From Sergeia podlipaevii (Eukaryota; Euglenozoa; Kinetoplastea; Trypanosomatida; Trypanosomatidae), in NCBI GenBank assembly GCA_030849805.1, contig JASANZ010002253.1, positions 1-64,000 on the forward strand: 64,000 nt of DNA. The letters run 5' to 3'. The notes under the pieces were generated by a model that was not told the origin of the DNA, searched no databases, and saw only the letters and a program-made list of their open reading frames with translations. Below are positions 1-5,981 of this stretch, one piece after another. A program made the translations under genes and the position numbers. Position 1 is the first letter of the stretch. Every line of letters starts with the position of its first letter.

Positions 1-113
1 CGCGCATCAACGGTGGCAATACTGCCCACTGCCCACATCCATTTATTGCTTGAGTCAAGGCGGTCAAACGCCACAAGAGAACCGTGTTGAAAAAATGTAC
101 TGGATAGCGGCAT
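1..113 (-). CDS. 5' end of a leftward gene, product unknown (partial)
   Basis: Read on the minus strand, an ATG at 113-111 opens a frame that runs off the left edge after 37 codons. The peptide begins MPLSSTFFQHGSLVAFDRLD and continues with a Trp-containing stretch (KWMWAVGS). Its base composition is much less AT-rich than the DNA to its right and resembles the coding regions here. Upstream on the same strand lies a long pyrimidine-rich tract ending in an AG (208-207), which fits a spliced-leader acceptor with a 5' UTR of about 93 bases. An A-run directly precedes the ATG. No family is recognised from so short a piece. The call rests on frame openness, composition and acceptor architecture, so it is moderate. 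If correct, it makes the left end of the window a divergent strand switch. Confidence 0.5.
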   Translation of the reverse strand, partial: MPLSSTFFQHGSLVAFDRLDSSNKWMWAVGSIATVDA

Positions 114-205
114 TTTTTTTTGTTTGCACAATGGCGTTTGTGGTGTATATTGATGAAATGGGAAAAATAACAGATACAATGAAATGAAGGCTTCACAGCT
201 TTCTT

Positions 206-245
206 GCTAAAACAGCAAAAGGGAAGAAATGTAAAATAAAACGAT
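206..245 (-). promoter_or_regulatory. Probable spliced-leader acceptor of the leftward gene
   Basis: On the minus strand this stretch reads as a T/C-rich tract (several TTTT and TTCTTCCC blocks) ending in TTTTAG with the AG at 208-207. This is the arrangement expected of a trans-splicing acceptor. It lies 93 bases upstream of the minus-strand ATG at 113. On the plus strand the same sequence is purine-rich and has no such role. Confidence 0.45.
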
Positions 246-458
246 GATTTGATGGTGGTGTATTGTACGTTTTTTTTTGCTGTCCTAAAGCAGCGTTAGA
301 TGGGCACTAGCGGAACAACGAAAAAGGTTCTTCGGGTTGAATGTATATAGTTTCTTTGAATCCTTTGCGTGCTTTTGTGCAAGAAGTTACCTGTGCTCAA
401 AATAATATTGTTGCTTACAGAAAAGCCCTTGCGTGCGTTAATATGCAATGTAGTAGAA

Positions 459-500
459 ATATATATATATTGCAAATATATATAAAGTATATATATATAT
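459..500. repeat. Alternating AT blocks
   Basis: Three runs of alternating A and T separated by short spacers, inside the strand-switch region. This is low-complexity DNA that melts easily. No protein-coding signal is visible. Confidence 0.7.
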
Positions 501-1166
501 CAAAATACAAAAATGGTACGCGTTGATATTAAAAAATAGTAAAAAAATAGTGCTGGATCAAAGAATGCTATGAAGATATTAAAAACTTCACAACAATGGA
601 GTAGCGTAAAACTCTACAAGTGAAAACTATATTTAACGTTACTAAGAGTTCTATTTTTTGAAGAAGAGAGCAAACAAAAAAGGTTAGTGGTATATTCGAG
701 TTGCACTCATGCACAGGAAAACGCAAATATATGCTTTGCCAAGTGTGTCGGTTGAGCAGGCATAAGGGCACTAATATTATATAAATATTTTTGTTTCATT
801 TTATTTTTAAAACATAATGATATGAAGGAAATGCAGTGGTGAAAGTGGGAGAAGGCAGGAAGTGTATGCAGAATAAATATGTGTTGTTTGTTTTGTGACT
901 GTAGTACAAATTTACGCGGTGTGTGCCAGTAGGCTTGCATTGCCATCTATCTTTTCACGATCAACGCTATTTCACATACCTTTGTCTTTCCATACTCTTA
1001 ACGTGTGTGAGGCACAGAACAGAAAAAAACAGTTCGCCTGCCGCACACCCGCTTTCATCAAGGCGCTATAGATAGTAGCGGTTATCGCTTTTTTGCGTGT
1101 ACCCAACAGAAGCTGATCTGTATTTAAGCAAGTGAGATTCCCAAAATGTGAATAGACTGTGAAAAG

Positions 1167-1208
1167 GTTGGTTGGGCAAAATGCTGTTCAATGCCTTCCC
1201 CAACTAAC
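1167..1208 (+). other. Possible hairpin in the strand-switch region
   Basis: GTTGGTTGGG at 1167-1176 can pair with CCCAACTAAC at 1199-1208, giving ten pairs with one G-U and a 22-base loop. It may be chance; nothing links it to a known RNA. Confidence 0.25.
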
Positions 1209-1789
1209 AAGTAGCGGCGTGTTGTGAGAACATTCTAAAGATCATGTGTCACCGCACATGCACCCAAAAGCGTTAAGAAGTAAAGAGAAAGCCACCTGTG
1301 CTTTGCCGATGCGACATTCGTACTCTCAACACTTCTGGCTGCTTCATATCATCTGAGGCAATAAATACTTCACAAAGCACTTTCCCCATCACTACCACCA
1401 CATCGGCACAAATACTCCAGCTAGTAATACTAGGAAAGAGACGAAAATGCCCCGCCACAATTTTTGTGANCCCGGCCCCCCCCCCTAGCATAACCATTGG
1501 CGCACAACCATTGTAACGAATTTTGCGATGATGGGCGTGCCCTTTTTTTTTGCTTTGTCGTATTATAATTATTAGTAACGAACGTGAGAACCGTACGTAG
1601 GCAAAGAGCCTGCTTATTGTTTGTGTCACTGCAAGATGCATTTTCTTTTCATTTCGTTGATATCATAGATACTTTCTTTTTTCTCTCTCTTATTTTATCT
1701 TTATTTGTTGCTTCTTACAACAATAGTTGCTATTTTAAAGGTAGAAAGAAGCAGATCATACATATATTTTTTCATATACAATTTTTTGT

Positions 1790-1796
1790 GTTGTAG
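1790..1796 (+). promoter_or_regulatory. Spliced-leader acceptor of the BLUF-like gene
   Basis: A T-rich stretch from about 1765 ends in GTTGTAG with the AG at 1795-1796. Only three bases separate it from the ATG at 1800, so the 5' UTR would be extremely short unless an upstream AG is used. Confidence 0.5.
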
Positions 1797-1799
1797 AAA

Positions 1800-2561
1800 A
1801 TGTCTCAAGACCCACAAGTTGTTGCAGCACAAAACTTTATAGAGAGGAAGTCTCTCTTAGATGTAATGCTCTGTAAGTATAACGTCGAAGATAAGGAGCC
1901 TTGCAACCCTTTTGTTATCCGCATGCTTCTTTGTGGTAATCGGGGTGAGAGCTCGCTTTCACCCCTTCTCGAGGAAATGTCTAACGAAGCGTGCATGAAA
2001 GCTGACGTTGAGCATCCTTTTTTTTCAACCACGCGTGGAACCAGTCGCGTTACTAGTGTTCTTATGGACTATGGCGATCGATTCATCCAACTCATTGAAG
2101 GATACGAAAGACACATTTATTTTTTTCTCGATGAGATGAGCAATCTAGAAGAAAAAAGAGTTGTTAGTAACGTTCATATATTGTTCATCGACGACGATCT
2201 GGAAAAGTGCGCTGGGGTAGGGTGGTTATTTATTGACAAAATACCTGCTGCGTCCATGACAAATGCGCTAGTGGACAAATCGGACGATGAAATTGCTGAG
2301 CATGTTCTTCACGATTTAGCGAGCATGTTGGAATTGGCTACTGTGGCTGCTGAATACTCTGGCACAAAGAGAAATATTTTTGCCGACAATGCGAAGATGA
2401 ATTATCCAAAACTCTTCCCGAAGTTGGAACTGCTAAATGCATACTTGCGCAGCAACTTTTTCTTTTCTTTAAAAGATTTTCTTGACAACTTTTTACGGTT
2501 TCCCGATCTTACACGAGAAGTGGAAATTAATCACCCAGCCGAAGATTCTCTTAAACATTAG
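1800..2561 (+). CDS. BLUF-like/TEX47-like protein
   Basis: This is a 253-residue soluble protein. The central part has the strand-helix-strand pattern of BLUF-type ferredoxin-like folds: a hydrophobic strand (VTSVLMDYGDRFIQLIEG, about residues 81-98), a helix (IYFFLDEMSN), then a strand with VHILFIDDDLE followed by a Trp (GWLF, about 141-144). The order matches the TEX47/C7orf62 group of BLUF-like proteins, which lack the photochemistry of bacterial BLUF sensors. Those proteins are linked to sperm or flagella in animals. No flavin-binding residues can be confirmed by eye and no membrane segment is present. It is the first rightward gene after the strand switch and is AT-rich compared with genes further right. 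The coding call is strong; the family assignment is moderate. Confidence 0.75.
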   Translation: MSQDPQVVAAQNFIERKSLLDVMLCKYNVEDKEPCNPFVIRMLLCGNRGESSLSPLLEEMSNEACMKADVEHPFFSTTRGTSRVTSVLMDYGDRFIQLIEGYERHIYFFLDEMSNLEEKRVVSNVHILFIDDDLEKCAGVGWLFIDKIPAASMTNALVDKSDDEIAEHVLHDLASMLELATVAAEYSGTKRNIFADNAKMNYPKLFPKLELLNAYLRSNFFFSLKDFLDNFLRFPDLTREVEINHPAEDSLKH

Positions 2562-3169
2562 CTGTTAATCCGCATTAAGGCGTGTTGTCTGCTGGGTTAT
2601 ATTAGACGATAATTATGTATATTTTTGGCTTGAAAGTTTTCAAATTTTATTATTTAATTATATCATTTTTGCTGTTATTTTTATTCGTTGATGGACTGAT
2701 TTTTTGTTTGTTTGTTTCTTTGGTGTCTTTACTTTTGATTGCATATTTTATTTTTGTGATGATGTTGTTGAATTGGTCTGGAAAATATGTATATGTTCAT
2801 TATTGTATTATCAAATATTTAGATACGTTCCTTTCAACAAAAAAGAATAATGCTACAAACTTTTAATATTAATTATTAAAAGTAATAAATTGTTTGGGAC
2901 AATATTTTACATTGGTGCTTTTTTTTTTTTCACTTAATAGAAATTTTTTTTTTCCTTATACATTTTTTTTTGCTGCGGAACTTATTTATTTTTCAAAAGG
3001 GAAAGACTTGAGGGTCACAACAGAATTTTACATATTTATTTATTTACACGCATTTGCAAATAGCAATTACTGTTATCATTACAGTTGGTATTTTTACAGT
3101 TGAAACTATTTTTAGAATATAGCGACAACATTTTATACAATTGGATTTATATTTATTTGTTTGTAGTTC
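2562..3169. other. AT-rich intergenic spacer
   Basis: About 600 bases of strongly T-rich DNA. It would hold the 3' UTR of the BLUF-like gene and the splice signals of the cyclophilin gene. Short hydrophobic frames here (for example 2615-2866) are rich in Phe, Leu, Ile and Tyr, as expected of translated T-rich DNA, and are not supported as genes. Confidence 0.7.
3151..3166 (+). promoter_or_regulatory. Spliced-leader acceptor of the cyclophilin gene
   Basis: A T-rich stretch ends in TTTGTAG with the AG at 3165-3166, three bases before the ATG at 3170. The spacing matches that of the preceding gene. Confidence 0.5.
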
Positions 3170-3763
3170 ATGCCTGTCAAAAGAAACCCGACAAAAAGCA
3201 AGTTGCACACTCAGGTGTCAAACGAGCATCACGTCCCACGTTTTTCCCTTAGTATTCAGAACGGGACGGAATTTTTTGGTAGTGTGATAGTGGAGTTGTT
3301 TAGCACAGACACACCAAAGACATGTGAGTTGTTTGCTCTCAATTGCTGCAATAGCGCAGAAAAGGGCAGAAACAAGCAAAGTATCTACAAAAATTGCTCT
3401 TTTAAGCGTGTAACGGCCCAAGCTATACAAACAGGTGAAACAATCCCCGCCGCAAAACCAGTTGCATTATCCGAACTGGAAGGGGAAATTGGTCGTGTTT
3501 CGCATCGCACAGGAATTGTTTCATTGTGCCGCTCTTCGACTTCATTTGATGGATCTCAGTTTTTTATCTGTATGACTGATAGTGTCGCCGAAACGGAACA
3601 TATGAATAGCAAGCACGTTGCTTTTGGAAAGGTTGTTGAAGGAATGGAAACTATCTTTGCGCTTAAAGAATTACTAATGCCTTTTGTTGGCGAGTATGGT
3701 GTTGTTGAGGCGCGATGCCCGTTTTCAGTTTCAGAGATTACTCCAATTGGCGAAGGAATTTGA
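3170..3763 (+). CDS. Divergent cyclophilin-type peptidyl-prolyl isomerase
   Basis: This is a 197-residue protein with one cyclophilin domain from about residue 24 to the end. Landmarks are the FSLSIQNG...GSVIVELF strands, FKR with Arg80 in the place of the catalytic Arg55 of CypA, GSQFFIC (128-134), and KHVAFGKVVEGME (148-160) matching KHVVFGKV. Cyclophilins catalyse cis-trans isomerisation of X-Pro bonds. Several active-site positions differ from CypA: the loop after the Arg lacks the Phe60 equivalent, and the drug-contacting Trp121 position aligns with His144. It should therefore bind cyclosporin poorly and may act mainly as a scaffold; this is inference. There is no clear signal or mitochondrial presequence, although the first 20 residues are basic. 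Confidence 0.9.
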   Translation: MPVKRNPTKSKLHTQVSNEHHVPRFSLSIQNGTEFFGSVIVELFSTDTPKTCELFALNCCNSAEKGRNKQSIYKNCSFKRVTAQAIQTGETIPAAKPVALSELEGEIGRVSHRTGIVSLCRSSTSFDGSQFFICMTDSVAETEHMNSKHVAFGKVVEGMETIFALKELLMPFVGEYGVVEARCPFSVSEITPIGEGI

Positions 3764-4247
3764 TTTTTTTTTTTCCAATGAAGAAAAATGTAAGACGTAC
3801 CCAGTAGCGCTCAGGAGAGTTTCTTTTTATTGCAGCGGGAAAATGAAAGCGAAAGTGCACTGCAATGTATCTATTGACTTTTACATGTTTTGTTATGAGG
3901 GATGACTTATACATACATTTTGCTTGCGCAAAGGGCGCCTCAAATAAACATCTTGTTTTCTACCCTATTTTTTTATTTATATGCTGTTGTCATCTTTTGT
4001 TTAGTTGACAGTGGCATATTCTACTGTGCTTGTGTCACAGAACCAAATCTTGTTACATTTATTGTTTCTAACTGCTTTTATTTTATTTTTGCTTTGATAC
4101 TATATTAAATTTTTAATCTACTTTCCAAATTTATTAAATTTCGTAGTTTTAGAGTTGCATATAATAACAAAAATAGAGGCGACCGAATTTGTTATTGTAA
4201 GAGTACATTTGGCATTTTTTTTTTTGTGTACAGACTTCATAATAGAG
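3764..4247. other. AT-rich intergenic spacer
   Basis: T-rich DNA between the cyclophilin and TRAPPC6 genes. A T-run at about 4215-4225 and TGTACAG at 4227-4233 form the downstream gene's acceptor. Nothing else is supported; the frame at 3902-4108 is translated T-rich sequence. Confidence 0.65.
4215..4233 (+). promoter_or_regulatory. Spliced-leader acceptor of the TRAPPC6 gene
   Basis: A run of T followed by GTGTACAG, with the AG at 4232-4233, lies 14 bases upstream of the ATG at 4248. It decides the start: the in-frame codons upstream of 4248 lie within or before this tract and so would not be in the mature mRNA. Confidence 0.65.
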
Positions 4248-4853
4248 ATGCAGGTGAGCGAAAGCGCTTGTTCGTCGTTGGTTGTTGAAATCGTTTTGTA
4301 TGGCTGTTCACGGCAACGAAAAGAAACAGATATCGAAAATCACAATGATATAAATACGACCGCTTTGTACAAACTTCAAACCTTAGAAAGTCAAGGGGCA
4401 CTTGTTGGACTACGTCTAGCCGAACGCCTTTTATATCGTGAACCTTCATTTAGTGGTGTTCCGTCAGAAGTTGTTCGATTTATTGGTTTTAACTTGTGGA
4501 AATCAGTTTTTGGGCGTCGATGCGATTCAATGAAACAGACTGAAAATTTGGTATTTTCTATTTCAGATCGCGATATTGCATGGCTTCGTGGATTTCCTCG
4601 TTCAAAGAACTGTGAAGAGATCAAAAGCACGGCACTACTGTGTTCTTCGCAGAGAGGAGAGATACAAGACGGATTACCTTTTGGGGAGGCTGCTGAGTAC
4701 ACTCACCAAAAAGAAATGCTTTTTTATATTGTTGGTATTGTGAAGGGAGCTGTCAATATATTATGTGGAGGATGCCACGCTGCTGTTACTGGGGTTATAA
4801 ATAATTCCGGTGAAGCGAGATTCACATTAGATTTTACTCATTCTAAAAAGTGA
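4248..4853 (+). CDS. TRAPP complex subunit, TRAPPC6/Trs33 type (Bet3 family)
   Basis: This is a 201-residue protein of the Bet3/Trs33 fold. The diagnostic blocks are the LESQGALVGLRLAERLL helix (TRAPPC6 has LE..G..VG..L.ER), VVRFIGFNLWKSVFGRRCDSMKQT (the FI...FW..VF..Q.D.L pattern), and the C-terminal FYIVGIVKGAVNIL...AAVTGVI segment matching the final helix and strand. TRAPP complexes act as Rab1/Ypt1 exchange factors and tethers in ER-Golgi and intra-Golgi traffic; Trs33 is a core subunit. A low-complexity insert of about 35 residues sits between the DIAWLRGF and FYIVGIV blocks. The start at 4248 follows directly from the acceptor at 4232-4233. HID1, further right in the same unit, is another Golgi protein. 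Confidence 0.85.
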   Translation: MQVSESACSSLVVEIVLYGCSRQRKETDIENHNDINTTALYKLQTLESQGALVGLRLAERLLYREPSFSGVPSEVVRFIGFNLWKSVFGRRCDSMKQTENLVFSISDRDIAWLRGFPRSKNCEEIKSTALLCSSQRGEIQDGLPFGEAAEYTHQKEMLFYIVGIVKGAVNILCGGCHAAVTGVINNSGEARFTLDFTHSKK

Positions 4854-5236
4854 TATCGCGCATCAAATGAAAGGGAAGCATATATATATATTTGCCATTA
4901 CTATCAATGCAGCAACAACAAAATAGTGATAATAGTAGCGACACCATTTATTCACTAATTAAAAGGTTTCTTCTTGTTTGTTAAATTTGTCTCTGTAGTA
5001 ATACTTTTTTAGGAGTCTGCTTTGAGTAGTATCAATTATCTTGCCATGGTGCCAAAATCTTTTCCCCCTGCTTTTGCACACTTATTTTTGCTCAAAAATA
5101 CATCTAGTCAGATTTCCTCTGCATTTTGCTCAATAGCATTACTTATATTGTGAACAGTAGTAAGGAAGCAGCAGCTTCGGATAGCAAACAAAAACAATCA
5201 CAAAAGGAAAGGAATTCCAAGCCAACTAATCGAAAA
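4854..5236. other. Intergenic spacer
   Basis: AT-rich spacer with a short alternating AT block near 4880-4890 and a T-rich stretch near 5000-5110. No convincing gene. The acceptor of the next gene is uncertain: there are several AG candidates between 5108 and 5220. Confidence 0.6.
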
Positions 5237-5509
5237 ATGCTGCGTTTTTCCAGAATGGGTGGCCGTGCGTTGCCTCTTGTGGTAGGTACGCAGTTGCGCA
5301 CCGTGTCTCTTCAATCGGAGAAGCCTTGCGATACTCTGGCTGACAAAATTGTTCGTGGCCCTAAGAAAACTGTCTTCTACACCCACCCTAGCTATGTCAT
5401 GTGCCGTGAAAAGATGCTATACACGGTGTGGGTAGATATTGGTGTTTTTGTCATCTCATCATACTTTTTTATCCCCTTCTTTATTATCGCGTACTTCTTT
5501 AAGGCCTAA
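5237..5509 (+). CDS. Small mitochondrial single-pass membrane protein, family unknown
   Basis: The first good ATG (5237) gives a 90-residue protein. The N-terminus (MLRFSRMGGRALPLVVGTQL) is basic, hydroxylated and free of acidic residues, as in mitochondrial presequences. A conserved-looking soluble middle (GPKKTVFYTHPSYVMCREKM, about residues 41-60) follows, then one strong transmembrane helix (about 68-87, VFVISSYFFIPFFIIAYFF) and a very short tail. Size and layout resemble accessory subunits of respiratory-chain or ATP synthase complexes. This is inference; I do not recognise the exact family. Codons upstream of 5237 are Lys/Asn/Ser-rich and lack coding character, so the longer frame is not used. 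Confidence 0.75.
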   Translation: MLRFSRMGGRALPLVVGTQLRTVSLQSEKPCDTLADKIVRGPKKTVFYTHPSYVMCREKMLYTVWVDIGVFVISSYFFIPFFIIAYFFKA

Positions 5510-5981
5510 TATGCAAAATTCTTGTTTTGTTTTTTGCACTTCGACGTACGCATTAGGCAGGGGACAGGTGAAGGAAGTCAAGAGTGAGTGTGCTCTTTTG
5601 TTGCGAATAGCAATCATGGAAAGGCTATTCTTCGCATTTCAGGGAAATTAGGTCGTAGTAGAAGGAGTTTTTCTTCGTTCATTTATATATTTATGTTAGC
5701 GATCGTTCAGTTTTTGTTTTTTTTAGGGGGCATTACCAAAACATGTTGTATATAAAGTGTGTCAGCATTTGTTGAAGCTGCCGCTATTTTATTTATTTTG
5801 AAATTTTTGTACATGTTTACGTATAGATGCGTTGGATTTCATTATGGGTGCTTCTGCTATATTGATTCTTACTCTCGTGATCTCTTTGGTTGCTATTGTA
5901 TTATTAAGTGTAAGGTTATTGTTATTATTTTTTAGTTCAGTAAGGAGGCTACTTTATAGGCTACGTCATCATGCATTGGTA
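5510..5981. other. Intergenic spacer and probable 5' UTR of the IF2 gene
   Basis: T-rich DNA. The last 138 bases (5844-5981) are open in frame with IF2 and would encode a hydrophobic helix, but composition and an internal T-rich tract ending in AG (5934-5935) suggest they are mostly leader. See the IF2 entry for the two possible starts. Confidence 0.5.
5915..5935 (+). promoter_or_regulatory. Possible internal spliced-leader acceptor of IF2
   Basis: A T-rich tract ends in TTTTTTAG (AG at 5934-5935), 46 bases before the ATG at 5982. Use of this site would remove the upstream ATG at 5844 and its hydrophobic segment, and would place a typical mitochondrial presequence at the N-terminus. Confidence 0.45.

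Larger units (their letters stand above)
114..1799. other. Divergent strand-switch region, probable transcription start zone
   Basis: About 1.7 kb separates the leftward gene at 1-113 from the first rightward gene at 1800. It is AT-rich with several A- and T-runs, an alternating AT block at 459-500, a possible 10-bp-stem hairpin at 1167-1208, and a single N at 1470 followed by a C-run. In kinetoplastids, divergent strand switches are where RNA polymerase II starts on both polycistronic units; this is family knowledge, not seen here. No tRNA-like structure was found by eye. A short minus-strand frame around 1273-1469 looks somewhat codon-like but is interrupted by the N. Confidence 0.5.

Noticed and set aside
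2615..3103. Two hydrophobic frames after the BLUF-like gene
   Set aside because: They consist of Phe, Leu, Ile and Tyr from T-rich DNA, lack coding composition and lie where UTR and splice signals are expected.
3902..4108. 68-codon hydrophobic frame
   Set aside because: Translated T-rich spacer with no targeting pattern or domain.
5844..5981. Membrane anchor as the certain N-terminus of IF2
   Set aside because: The hydrophobic segment is encoded by T-rich DNA and precedes a plausible acceptor, and the next ATG starts a normal presequence. It is kept only as an alternative.
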